A stretch of DNA of 64,000 nt from Pyrrhosoma nymphula (lineage: Eukaryota > Arthropoda > Insecta > Odonata > Coenagrionidae), in the NCBI GenBank assembly GCA_963573305.1, contig OY754336.1, positions 14,172,699 to 14,236,698 of the forward strand. The letters run 5' to 3'. A model generated the notes under the pieces. The model saw only the letters and a program-made list of their open reading frames with translations. It made no database searches and was not told the origin of the DNA. The translations under genes and the position numbers were made by a program. Below, piece by piece: positions 47,558 to 58,539 of the stretch (position 1 is its first letter; every line of letters starts with the position of its first letter).

Positions 47558-48430
47558 GATGCGATATTGCGACGCATCGACTGCGATATGTCGAATCGTA
47601 GTTTTGATCGTACTCTTCGATGCATGGATAGATGTTGCGATGTCATTCGATGTTAGAATTAATGGGATATTCGATGGAATGCTATGCTTTGCTATAATAT
47701 TCAATTCTATGTGATTATTAGCATCAACCGATGTTCACTTCACTGCGATATGCATCATGAGGTATCATAGAAGATGCGTTAGTTTGCAATGTCAAGCGAT
47801 ATTATACATTACACTATAATAAACATCATCCCATTTTCAATATCATATGATATGCAATTCATAACTTCTTTTGTGCTTCCAAATTCCCCATCTCCCTAGA
47901 CCTATGCGATTCTCCTATGTGCATATTTTCCTCAAATTTCAGCCTTGCGTAACGATCTATTTTATTTATGAAATATGATATGCAATCCGTGATGTTGCGT
48001 AATACATGTTATCGCTACGCGATATTCGAATAACGCATGTTATAGCTTCATAACTTTTGAAGTTCATAACTGTTGAATGAAACGATAAATGAAGTATCGT
48101 ATTATGTCGCATTTCGCTTCATATCGCATTTCACAATCGTGATATGCTACATGAAGCGAAATAATAATTTAAAAATATTTTCGTTCTTAATATCGTGCAT
48201 CACATAATGCACGGCAAAGAGTTATTGCACAATCCGTCCTCAAAAAAATGTACATGTTTGATCACATTCTTCATTGCATGTTTTCTCCACCCAAACTTCT
48301 AAGCTGGTGCTCAAAATTATTTAAATTTCGAAACTTTGGATGCGACAGGGACGGAATCTCACGGGTATGTATCGCACATCGCAGGCGACGCATCGCAATA
48401 TCTCACACTCCCTACCACGCGTCAACCTGC
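47558..48430. repeat. Degenerate GCGATA/TATCGC-motif tract
   Basis: Starting with GATGCGATATTGCGACGCAT at 47558, short words of the form TGCGATAT, TATCGCAT, GATGCG and ATATGC recur irregularly on both strands to about 48400. Between 47880 and 47950, and in parts of 48240-48330, the motif thins out. There is no fixed period, so this is not an ordinary microsatellite. It reads like a heavily mutated (GCGATA)n-type simple repeat or a site-rich array. A few further words (GATGCGATGCGATG at about 49170, TGCGATATTATTCGATATG near 49500) extend to 49.5 kb. The tract at 62.03-62.58 kb is the same kind. Confidence 0.6.
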
Positions 48431-48660
48431 CGGCTGCAACTCACACTCGAAGGTGCGGCTACCCTACCCCTCTTGCCGCGCCTCTGCCGAGTCGGCACCC
48501 GGCCCTCGAGTGAAAATTGGCACGCTTGGCGTATGCACTGGGAGTCGCGTCGGGAAGCCCTTAAGGGTGTTGGGTGGGAGGGCCTCTCCCTCGCTCACTG
48601 AAGTACCTTGGCCTCCGAACACTCCCTCTAACCCTTCCCTTTTCGTCACTTAAAGCCATC
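48340..48660. other. GC-rich block after the motif tract
   Basis: ORFs of 117 and 105 codons on plus and 61 on minus overlap. None is recognised. The first part still contains TCGCA words of the neighbouring tract. Confidence 0.25.
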
Positions 48661-48847
48661 CATCCCTACCTTTTCAAAGGTTAATTATTTTCGTGAACGA
48701 CAGCTTCCTTATTTACACCCTGTGAGATGACGCCCCGAGAAGGCCTGGAGAACATCTTTCTCATGGGCAGCGCGAGGTATTTCGACATGTCACTTCGAGA
48801 AAAAGGCATTATTGTCTGAGATGCAGTTGGTAACTTAACTTATCGCG

Positions 48848-48960
48848 TCAGCCGGATCACTCGCCGGACTGGCTAATCAAAAGGTCGCGGATTCGACTCC
48901 AGCCTAAGGCATGGGCGTGATAGGTCGTGTTTGTCTTAGGTCAGGCTTTTCTTCTACAAA
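48848..48960 (+). repeat. tRNA-derived SINE head
   Basis: GCCGGATCACTCGCCGGACT, then GGCTAATCAAAAGGTCGCGG and ATTCGACTCC (B box GGATTCGACTCC ending at 48900). GTGTTTGTCTTAGGTCAGGC follows. The layout is that of a SINE head plus body; the 3' end is not clear. Confidence 0.5.
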
Positions 48961-49384
48961 AGGTCAGAAGTTGCGATGTGTAAACTCAACTTTTAGAACA
49001 CCTTGTGTAAGTGGGAAGAGATGGTAGTGTCGCGCTTGGCGAGTTTGAATATACTTGTATATGCATGAATGGTGATGTGCGCCGTTACGATCTCACAACT
49101 CTGCGTGTGGACTTAAGCCATGTTAATATAAAATGAAATTGAATCATATTGGTCGATGCTTGAGATAGAAGATGCGATGCGATGTCATTTACTACTTTAC
49201 TTTAAGTTCAATGTGTGTTATTTATTTTTAAACAGAATTTTTATTAATTTATATACTAGTCTACACTCAGTGAGATGACAAACCGAAAATACTTGGACAT
49301 CTCTCTATTGGAAGGAATGAAGCTTTTCATCGCATACCGTGGACAAGCTAGTATGTTGCTGTGATTACACCAGAATTTTTTCCT

Positions 49385-49470
49385 ACCGTGGTCGCCAAAT
49401 TAGTAATGCGCCTCATTAGCAACCACAGGATCGTGGGTTCAAATCCTATTTTGGGTTTGAATGTTGTGTT
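49385..49470 (+). repeat. tRNA-derived SINE head
   Basis: ACCGTGGTCGCCAAATTAGT (A-box side), TGCGCCTCATTAGCAACCAC, and B box GGGTTCAAATCC at 49435-49446. The layout and spacing are those of a tRNA (A-to-B about 40 bases), but the acceptor ends do not pair. Confidence 0.55.
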
Positions 49471-49956
49471 TTTCTTTGGATTAAGTCTAGAACTCGACAA
49501 TGCGATATTATTCGATATGACATTATCTCTCGGAGTACCTAAAAACTCATGTGTACTCTAAAAAATAATGTACTGCTTTGCCTTCAACAGATATGCCTAA
49601 GTAATATCATAACCCAAATCGCTTTACAGGACTTCCATCACCAATTGTAAAAATTAAATTAGAAATAAAATGAATTATAAAGGCTCAATATTTAGCTGGT
49701 CCACTCTTTTTTTGTGATGATTTGTAGGGATATCTCACGTCAGGAATCAAATGATGTAGGAAGCACGTTAGCAATCGTCATAATCAATGCAACACACTTG
49801 ATTCGTAAAAACAATAATTTTAACTGGTACGAAAATCAATGTTCGATTCACAGAGCCATCATTCTCCTACGTGATTTTTTACCCATCAGCCTTCAATGTA
49901 TTTCCTCCTTTTCTCTGCGAAAGAATAGATAAAATGTGTCAGGTATTCTATTCTCC

Positions 49957-50095
49957 GTAATTTATTTCCTGTGCGAATAAAAATACATACTGTAGTTGTT
50001 CACCGGATTTAATTTCTCACTCATAGAAACGAAAGCTAATTTGTTCATTTCTGTTCAATTTTCACAATTTGGGTTAAAGGGAAGAGAATTTTTTA
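49957..50095 (+). repeat. Dispersed direct repeat, copy 1
   Basis: Matches 51426-51563 over about 135 bases, including TTTCCTGTGCGAAT, TTTAATTTCTCACTC, AAAGCTAATTTG and TTTCTGTTCAATTTTCACAA, then TTTGGGT(T/C)AAAGGGAAGAG. The family is unknown. The PLE palindrome lies between the two copies. Confidence 0.75.
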
Positions 50096-50417
50096 ATTTT
50101 TAATCTTTGAATTTGTGTCAGCGTCATTATACTGTCGCCGGAGCATTTAAATGTAGTGTAAGCATATTTACAACACATCGAGAAAAGTAATCGGAACTCT
50201 TAACCTAGCCGACCTAAAGCACTTATCTCTCGGTAAATATTTTCGTGAATTAATTCATGAAATGCAGAGAGCCCGAGAGAGAAAGAGAATTAAGTTTTTC
50301 TGGCTTAGTGTATAATAGGTCCGAAAAGAACATATAAGTCGAAGAGTTTCATGCATAGTCTACGAGCCTATTTATAATAATTATATGTTCTTTGAATAGT
50401 TATTGACCAATTAAATA

Positions 50418-50703
50418 ATACATTAGTTAATTTATGGAGTTAATTTAAATTTGTAAAATTTAATATTTTTATTTATGGTCATGTCTTTTTTAAGGAACTC
50501 AACTTCCTTTTTCCGCCGACGTTTCGCCTTTTTATTAAGGGTTCTTCAGGGCTCAAAGGATCAACTTATAATTAGTCGCAGTAAGAAAGTTACTCCTTTG
50601 AGCCCTGAAGAACCCTTAATAAAAAGGCGAAACGTCGGCGGAAAAAGGAAGTTGAGTTCCTTAAAAAAGACATGACCAAACCTCCATAATTTAACCAATG
50701 TAT
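50418..50703. mobile_element. Perfect 84-bp palindrome carrying a PLE-type tail
   Basis: Arms 50477-50560 and 50594-50677 are exact reverse complements over 84 bases, with a 33-base spacer. The right arm reads outward AGCCCTGAAGAACCC, then GGCGAAACGTCGGCGG, then TCCTTAAAAAAGACATGACC. This is the CTGAAGA...CGAAACGTCG tail of Penelope-like elements, as in the 13.4 kb copy. Outer arms ATACATTAGTTAATTTATGG (from 50418) and the inverse at 50682-50703 continue the symmetry with two mismatches, interrupted on the left by about 37 AT-rich bases. No coding body is present. The 66-codon ORF over it is an artefact of the palindrome. Confidence 0.68.
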
Positions 50704-51425
50704 GAATAATTATATAGAAACAATTATGGCCTTATGCATCTATAGGTAACATGGAGTTGCCAAATAGGCTGGTTCACGATAATTTGTACATAAAAATACC
50801 AACGTAGAAGTTCCCTAGTAATAATACATGATTCTTTTGTCAAACAAGGAGAGAGTGCGCGTTGAAATTTAACAGGAAGAGTGAAAAACTAAAATAACTG
50901 CATAGGATTAAATGAATTCCCGTGGTGTGATGATCAAAATTCATGCATCATTTAGGATACCACAAGCCTTTGGATAGCCACCCATGAAGAGGATAGAGTG
51001 AAAAATACCCCTTATAAAGTCTCACTGTAATTCTCATATTGATCACATGACCTAATTCATAACGGCCTCAGTTGTAAATTTCCATTTAAACCCACGCTGT
51101 GGTTGCTAAGGAAATTATAAAATTTATACTGCTGAAATATTAAAAAAAATTGAATATTTTGCAGCCAAACACAGGAATTTTAAACAAAAGCAAAGCGTAT
51201 AGGAAAATCGAATTCAATACGTAAAAACTACATTCGTGGAGTCAATTGACAGTGAAAATTTCAACCTTATATCTTGAGTGATAGTAATTTAAAGAGCTGA
51301 AGTCAACCCCTGGACTGAGTTCAATGCTTTTTTATGTTGCCTAAAATATTTTACTAAGCAGTGGTAAAAACAGCTCCTTTAAATGTTTGTTGGCTGTGTA
51401 TACGGTATCTTAAACTGGTTTTGTA
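50704..51425. other. No recognisable feature
   Basis: AT-rich, nothing supported. Confidence 0.4.
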
Positions 51426-51563
51426 TTTCTTTCATTTCCTGTGCGAATGAAAAGACGTTTTGTGGTTGTTAACCGGCTTTAATTTCTCACTCCGAGAAAT
51501 TAAAGCTAATTTGAACATTTCTGTTCAATTTTCACAATTTGGGTCAAAGGGAAGAGAAATCTG
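51426..51563 (+). repeat. Dispersed direct repeat, copy 2
   Basis: Partner of 49957-50095 in the same orientation, about 1.47 kb downstream and clearly diverged. No ORF. Confidence 0.75.
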
Positions 51564-51732
51564 TTATTGAATTATTTCAACCATCCAGTAATGTAAATTC
51601 ATACCTATATCTTGAGTGTAATATAATCTTGAATAACAGAAAGGAAAGAAAATCCATGCATCGAAATCAATGATTTTCTTTTGGGGCTAAAAGTTAACAA
51701 GAAAAAGTTAACAGAGGAAACATTTTTCGCTT

Positions 51733-51797
51733 TTACCGGGACTCGAACCTAGATCCCACGATATCGAGCCTAGTGCCACGTAAGCTACCGAGGCGTA
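51733..51797 (-). repeat. tRNA-derived SINE head, well conserved
   Basis: On the minus strand: GCCTCGGTAGCTTACGTGGC (A box TAGCTTACGTGG), then about 25 bases, then B box AGGTTCGAGTCCCGGT. Both boxes are near consensus and correctly spaced. GCCTCGG at the start and CCCGGTAAAAGC at the end do not form a full acceptor stem, so I call it a SINE head rather than a tRNA gene. Confidence 0.62.
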
Positions 51798-53119
51798 AAC
51801 CAAAATTGTGTATTTACTTATCCTTGATGGTTCAAGTTGCCTCAGTTGCCGTTCTCCTCTCCAACTATCCAATTAGGCGACTGGTAATTGTATTAGCCTT
51901 ATTAAGAGTCCACGAAAACATCGAAACTTTAAGTGATAATATCTTGACGTAATTAAGTATTTGGAAACTCTTAATTCAGCCGGCCTTGTACGTTCTGAAG
52001 CATTGTTTCCCATACTACAGAGTCATACGCCACTGCTTATTTTCCATCGACCCGAATTAGCTCCCTCCGTGACGTCCAGCGGCAGCACAAAATATTTCCC
52101 CCATTACAGCCGTTGTTTCAAACCCCCAAATAATCTTGGTTGACTTGTGCTTTAGACTTAGCAGGGCGTTGTACCCCTTTGAATCGGTTAATCACCAAAT
52201 TCCATGCATTATGTGGCCTTCGAAGCGTATCAATATGACAGCGTGTACAGCGTGATTGGCGAGCAATATGCATGCTTCGGAATCCTGCTGATCAGGCGAT
52301 TTCCGTGGACCATGGGACGATCCACGTTGAATCTATTGGGGCCGGATAAGAGGTTATGCCTGTTCGGAATCGTCTGTGGCCCGCAAATTCCCATCGCGAT
52401 ATGCACGCAATTCCCTTTCTATTTCCACTGGTTAAAATCACTGGTAGCACTTCTGCGTCATTTAATAGCTACAACGCTGGCTGTATTGTTGGAATGACGT
52501 TTGCATTTAGTTGAAATTCTCGATTACTAATTCTCTAGGAAAGGTATTTAATTGCTATTTTTTCTTGTAGCCATTGGTTAGTACGTCTTAGTTTTCTGAA
52601 CTGGAAGATTACTTAAAAGCACTTATACCTCAATCTAGCTATTTTTCAATAAGCTTTACAGCCTAACTAATTACTGTCTCCGAAGGAATCTGGTTCTACA
52701 GATAAGCATTAGTTCAATTACTCGGGATTTATGGAAATTCTCAAGCAGGCATATTAATATTTGGGGCACCTGTATTTTAATTGCTGCTCAGTTCAATTTT
52801 TCATGAGAGGTCATTTTTGTTTCCAGAAAAATCTTTAACCTTGCGTTCATGGAATGGATTTCAGTTATTATGGGTTTAAAATGGTATAATGTAAGTTTGG
52901 AGGCTTTAATAATATTTCGTAACGCTCCCTTATCCACGGAAACAATTATTTTCATGCCCTCATTCATTATTGAGTTCCTCTTCCTTCTCACTTCTCTTTT
53001 TTTATCTTGAATACCATTCAATGAGCTATTTTACATCCTCCTGTCAGTAACGGCCTTTAACATCTCTCGATCTCATGTAGCCTCCACGAGTTCCATGTTT
53101 TGCCCACGACTAATTTTAT
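51798..53119. other. No gene supported
   Basis: Mixed composition. A 97-codon plus ORF at 52204-52497 (starting MHYVAFEAYQYDSVYSVIGE) lies in a locally GC-richer stretch and is unrecognised. Confidence 0.35.
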
Positions 53120-53407
53120 TCAAATCTGCCTTCCCTCCGCGATCGTTCCTATCCCCATTTTCGTCTTTTTCATTGCCCGTAACTCTTTTTTCAATTTTGT
53201 CTTATCTCGAACTTCTAAGGCCACTGTACTCCTCTCATTTTCTTTGCTGTTCGTCCGTGTTTCGGAACTATGTCGCACCAGGGTCCATATCGACGGTTTC
53301 ACCAGCCTTATATTGGCATCTGGACTCATGGTTTCTGTTATTGATAGTGCTAGTTTTAAAAAGTTAGTATTCCCTTCCTTTTTTCCTTTCAGAGTATATG
53401 TGCACAT
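53120..53407 (-). mobile_element. LINE post-RT fragment, still open
   Basis: The minus-strand 95-codon ORF contains ANIRLVKPSIW, then TLVRHSSETRTNSKENER and ALEVRD. It aligns to the (S/D)...RxRLVKSyIWSVLLYGSETWTl.KED..RLEAFEMW stretch behind the RT domain of arthropod LINEs. The glycine of YGSE and the tryptophan of ETWT are replaced (HSSETRT). Downstream LINE motifs at 52.8-53.1 kb cannot be followed. Unusually for this window, the segment has stayed free of stops. Confidence 0.58.
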
Positions 53408-54050
53408 TTTAATTCAATGCTATCATATTTTTTCCGGCAATAGGCCCTCTGCTCCAGGATTATGTCCCAGGTTTTGTCATTAATTGTTATTCCTATTAAA
53501 TGATGTAAGCAAACGTGTGAGGTTCTTCGTGTTTTGTATATGTATATCCGATACTCTTTTTCTGTGTGATGGCTTTAATCGCTTGCCATTTGCACGGAGG
53601 TCGTGAATGGTACGGAAAAATCTCTCGCAGGTTTTCGCTCCATCGTTTCTCTAAATGAATGTTTTTTCCGAAGGAAGTTCCGTATGATTTTAGGTTAGGG
53701 ACACACAACTCCTCGATACCTAATGGCATCATGTATCGAGAGATTACTTTCACTCTCTTTTCTTAGCTAACCTGGACTTAGGCAGTAAGTTGCCATTCTC
53801 AAGGAAATGTTCTTTTCAACTGTTACTCTTGCTTTACTCCTAATTCTACAAAGTTGTGACTAATCATGTGCAAAGTAATAACGTAGTTAAACCGTCTCTT
53901 GTGCTGCAGTTAATCACGCTTTTTATGCAGTACATATTCATCACGCCGTATCCTTTCTGGATCGGCTTATCCTAAAAGTTTAATTATCGGCTTTAGATCT
54001 AGTAAACTGGCTTCGACTTAAATAATTTCAGGCATACTGCTCCTATCACT
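53408..54050. other. No recognisable feature
   Basis: AT-rich, nothing supported between two minus-strand LINE fragments. It may be decayed LINE sequence, which I cannot show. Confidence 0.35.
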
Positions 54051-54054
54051 GCAA

Positions 54055-54246
54055 ACCTCTTTGGCATCTGCCATACTTATTAATTTGCTTCATACATTCT
54101 CTCCTATTCTTTAGGCTCCGGTTTTTGTTCTCTTAAGTCTTTCGCCACCACATTCACCCATGAATTTCTCGGTCTAGTCCTTCTTCTCGCGATATTGGCT
54201 CCAGTATCACATATCTACTGGGTTATTCGACTCTCATCCATTATGT
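54055..54246 (-). mobile_element. LINE C-terminal fragment
   Basis: The minus strand encodes IMDESRIT, then ICDTGANIARRRTRPRNSW, then VNVVAKDLREQ and, after a stop, VWQMPKRF. This matches GHV.RMDD.RITRKIY.....G.RRRGRPRN.W.DVV.KDLR.. of LINE C-termini, with one stop between QI positions and the GRPR glycine lost (TRPR). It is in the same orientation as 53120-53407 but 3' to 5' order is reversed relative to a single element, so they are two insertions or a rearranged one. Confidence 0.75.
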
Positions 54247-54825
54247 CAACATAGTCAAATTTTTTATAACCTCGAAATATTTGTTTGTACTTGGAGCGAA
54301 GGCTCCCGCAGTGGCTGGTTAACATGTCGGAGCTAGTTTTTCCGGAACTGCTGCATTGGTCAATTTTCACGACAACAGTTTCTCCTCCGTTACAGAAGGT
54401 GTCTTCAGGTCGAATTCGCTTCGGTCGAGAAGAAACTGTTATCCTGAAAATTTACTGATGCAGCTGTTCCGTAGATACTACCTCCAGCATTTATTTGTTC
54501 TGTTTTATTATCTGAGAAAACACCTGAGTAGTTATGTCCTTTTACTTGTTTTTTTCCGGGTTAATCTCGACCACATCTCGCGGGTCGAAGAGCTGGGTGT
54601 TCCGGGAAGGAGTGTGAGCCTTCCACCGATTGGCATCGTTCCCCGTCTCACTCTCTTTCGATACGGCGCACTCGAAAGCCGTGTGCTTTTGTTAATCCCA
54701 TCCGGGAACCGATCGATCAGAAAATTAACCTTTCGCGCGAGGATTGGTGAAACGAATCGGAGCATTTCATGAAAACACACAATCACTGCTGCTGGCTGGG
54801 TAGATGGGACATTTATTTTGCTGGC

Positions 54826-54925
54826 GTGGTTATGGGGCACGCGCTGTGGGTCTTGGGGAGCGGCGGCTAGCGTGTAAGTCAGGGTCGTTTGGATGTCAAG
54901 GATTGAATTCCGGTGGGAGTCGAGA
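54826..54925 (+). repeat. Possible degenerate SINE head
   Basis: GGGGCACGCGCTGTGGGTCT, GGCGGCTAGCGTGTAAGTCA and GGATTGAATTCCGGTGGGAG have the order of a tRNA-like head with a weak B box (GGATTGAATTCC). Low confidence. Confidence 0.25.
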
Positions 54926-57060
54926 GGTCTGTTATTTTTTGCGACGTCCGTGTCCTCCCCGTATTTATTGTGTTTTTCCGCATTGTCGTACTCTTCGCTT
55001 GGAGTGTGAAATTGAAGTCCTGCTACTAGCTCGCAGGTCCGTTTATTATGTAGTGTGAAATTCTCTCTTTCCTCTTACTTTCTTCGTGTAGTTAGTTCTA
55101 CTGAAGAATTAAATTTGTTGTTCCCATCAGATTAGTGTTGCTAATAAAAAATGTGCTTAATATCTGATTAATACTACAAATTTCTACCTTTTTCAATATT
55201 TATTCATAAACCAATCCTGGATTTACATCAAGTTAAGGGCGAGTATCTATGAATCGTAGAAAACTATATCTCATTTAAATATGTAATTTTTGCGATAAAC
55301 TGTTATAATAAATGGATTCTTCCCCGAAATGGAGTGTCTATACTATGAAGACACCACGGGATCCTAGTTTTAGAGCTGTCATCAATGTGCTGCAGTTACT
55401 AGAGACGAAATTCGTTACTGCAAAGGATTCTCCGTCTCAGGCTTAGATTTTTGGAATCTGCTATGCACTTTAAAATCAAACCTATAATTTTGTCGCCACA
55501 CTTTAAAGTCGTTCTTAAAAAGGCTTAGGTTATGTGGTAGGACGTTGTAATTAGGTAAATTTCGACAGAAAATACGAGAGTATGTATAGTCATCGGAATA
55601 TAAGGGTCATTAATCTGATGGCGGGGAAGCTGTAAGATTTTGGTGGAAATGGGTGGGGGAGGAAGAGGATGTGCACCGTGGAGCTACGAAAACCCTGACT
55701 GACAAAAAAACCCCTGAGATCTGTTCCTTGGGCTTAGTAAAGTATTTATTTTTTATCCGTCTAGTAATCTGCAAGTATTGTGTTTTTTCTTTCCTGTACC
55801 TAAAGCATGGTATCAGTAAAAACAAAGTTGTTTAAACTGCACAAACTCAGTCGTGACAGAACCTTGAGGATATAATTTATTCCACAGATATATCCGTAGG
55901 ACGGGAAAGAGCGACAAAATATGAGTAATTCACTGTCGAATAGTAATATACCTAATAGAGAATAGTAAGGTTAATGTCTACGGAAACAGCGGAACAAGGT
56001 TCTAATGTTACAAAACACACCTCATATTTCGTCCCATGCCTTTCACTATACCATTTTCTCTATTCCCGCCCTTCTTCGTTACTTCTGTCTTTAGACCACC
56101 TGCCTCACGGTCTTGCAGGGCACCATGTGGATTTAGGTGTTGGCATTATGTGATAGGAAGACAAAGGTGCTGGCTCTTTAATTAAAGCGAAAATTGATGC
56201 CAATAATCTGTCCTAAATTGTATGTTTTCACGCCAGGTTTTGATTCCGTGCAGTATCACATCGAAGCGTTTAATAGCTTACTATCGCTCGGCGGTGATAA
56301 ATCAATGCCCAGCTTTGACCCCTTAAGGAAAGTCTTCATGTGTTTGTCACGCGGTCAGGTTACGTTTCGATGGCTGGTTGCTATCTAATGAGATTGTGAT
56401 TGACCATACCGTTCATTCCTTATTACTATGTATCTATCATCCTTTTTCTGCATGCTGCAGTTTTCCTTGAAACTCGCCGTAATATTCCTCTTCAATTGTT
56501 TTCTAAAACAAAAGTGTAGTGCGAAATTTACGAAGTGTTAATTCTTGATGGTCGTGCACCCTTTAACACCTGGGATAGTATTTCTCTCTTTTTTTTGCTG
56601 TTTCAAGTAAACCCATCAATCGAAAAAATCTCTCTATAATGATGTCGTGTCAACGCATTCAACGACAGTGATGGCTCCTGTGCGGTGATGTTGTCTTTGG
56701 AGCTAAAATCAATCCTGTGACCTTACATATTTTTCTGCTTTGGAATACATCGGTAATTTCGATGTGAAATACAATTTGTAGTGTTCCTGTCCTAAAACCT
56801 GCAGCTAATGTTATTTCACCGCTCAAAAGTGACGTGTTTTGTGCCAGTATTCAGATTTCTTCAATTTCATAGGAAAATAGCCTATCAACGCTTCAATTGG
56901 AAAACATCTATATCTTTCCTTTTTAAATTCAATGCTCGAATGAAAGCCTCAAGAGAAATGTGCTAGTAATGTGATCGATATGCATAGTATCCATTCCGTG
57001 GAAACGAAAATAATTTCCTCGTGAAGGTGAACCATACTGCGGTAAAATAACGTACCATGG
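54926..57060. other. No recognisable feature
   Basis: About 2.1 kb. ORFs up to 84 codons are unrecognised. No RNA gene or long repeat was seen. Confidence 0.4.
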
Positions 57061-57064
57061 AGAA

Positions 57065-57145
57065 GGAAATACAAAGAATGTCGTATTTCTTTGTATTTCC
57101 TTCCTTTGTACTTCCTGTATATTGTACTTCCTTCCTTTGTATGCC
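57065..57145. repeat. Hairpin plus short direct repeat
   Basis: GGAAATACAAAGAA (57065-57078) and TTCTTTGTATTTCC (57087-57100) form a perfect 14-base stem with an 8-base loop. TTCCTTCCTTTGTA then occurs twice in the following 45 bases. Confidence 0.75.
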
Positions 57146-57621
57146 GTACATTTTTGACTGCACTTTTCAAGTAGACACCACCCTAAGTTTTAGCAGATGT
57201 ACTGTTTTTAATTAGAAATATTACTATGGAAAATACAGTTACCAGTTGACCCTATGGTCAGGTGGTAACTTAATAATACATATAAAGGTATTAAATATTA
57301 CATATTCATTAAAAAACAATACAAATAAATGTCATGGATTAGAGTCTTTTTGTGAAGCACCTGACATTAATAGGGAATGGATGTCAAACATTTTCACCTA
57401 AGCCATTCCATGCATCCACCCCTCTGTTCAAGGAGGAGAAATTCCCCCAATTTAATAATGGATCCCACTAAATTCGACTGATAAGCTTTTTGTATGCGGT
57501 GGGATTAAATTAACATATCTCATTTATTGCTAAGTCTCTTATCTTTAAAATTTTCCAGCACCGTAAACATTAAAATACTTTTGCATCATAATAATAAATG
57601 ATATTACAAACCTTATGATCA

Positions 57622-57658
57622 ATCCGCAGTATACATGTAAAACATGCATACTGCGGAT
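57622..57658. repeat. Hairpin, 17-base arms
   Basis: ATCCGCAGTATACATGT (57622-57638) and ACATGCATACTGCGGAT (57642-57658) pair with one mismatch around a 3-base AAA loop. No following T-run suggests a terminator, and none is expected in this genome. Confidence 0.75.
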
Positions 57659-58448
57659 CCGAGAAAGGTTGTTCTAGTGTCATTATTAATCGCTCAGGAA
57701 TCAATACTAGTGGTAAAACACAAACCTTGAGAGAGTGGGTACTGTAGTTTTGCTGATGGAAGTAAAAGCTTTAACTGGGAACAATAAATGCGACGAGAAG
57801 CCAGCACATCAATATAAAGATCCCGTAATCATCGCCATTTTTGCCGCGGGGCTTAGCTTTCTTTGTTGCGCTGTTTCCCTGATTTATGATTCTTCCGCTG
57901 GGTCCGATGTTTCTTGCGAGTTATGGGCCTCTCCTGTGGGATCGTAGCCCATGTTTTGTTGGTTTTGAGAGTCGTTTTTCACCCCTTGCTCTTTCAGTCA
58001 GCCTTCTCGGTGTTGAGTTATATTTAGAGCCCCATTTATATTTTCATGAGCTTTAAAAAAATCTTGGTTTATGAAAAACGAATCAAATTAAATGTCACTT
58101 AAAAAATAAGTCGCGCCATCTCTCGGTATTATTTTCTGTAGGGTTAAATAACTGGCTATAAAATCTCGATATAATTAATAGCTTGGAGATGCATGAAGGA
58201 TTAAAAATTCAATCTGTTTTAGTAATTGAGTAATGAACATTATGGTAACATTATTACTTGAGCGTTGAATGTAGGATGAGGCTAAGATAAATAAAATGCC
58301 TTTTCTATCCCGATTTGTATTCTGTTGTCATATCAATGCTTGAAAGACAGCCAGTTTATGTTTTGAATAAAATATTGCAAGGGGATGCAAGATCCCGCGG
58401 TAAATGGTGGGAATATTTAAGAGATTGCCAATGAATTTTTACTTTTTT

Positions 58449-58539
58449 CAACTGATATGTGATACCAAATATTCATTATTAATCTCAACCAAATTCAAAC
58501 TAATATTATTGATGAATATTTGGTATCACATTCCAGTTA
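58449..58539. repeat. Inverted repeat, 18-bp perfect core
   Basis: TGTGATACCAAATATTCA (58458-58475) and its exact inverse (58513-58530) are separated by 37 AT-rich bases. The symmetry extends imperfectly outward (CAACTGATA versus TAACTGGAA). It lies within a 90-codon ORF (58404-58676) that is otherwise unrecognised. It may be a small MITE-like hairpin. Confidence 0.65.

Noticed and set aside
47271..47714. 147-codon plus ORF and overlapping 138-codon minus ORF
   Set aside because: Long frames on both strands in GC-rich DNA running into a repetitive tract; no family similarity seen.
50475..50675. 66-codon plus ORF
   Set aside because: It is created by the perfect palindrome. Both halves derive from one non-coding tail.
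51733..51797. Functional tRNA gene on the minus strand
   Set aside because: The A and B boxes are good, but no complete acceptor stem can be drawn. A SINE head is simpler.
57622..57658. Intrinsic terminator
   Set aside because: The hairpin lacks a T-run, and rho-independent terminators do not apply to this kind of genome.
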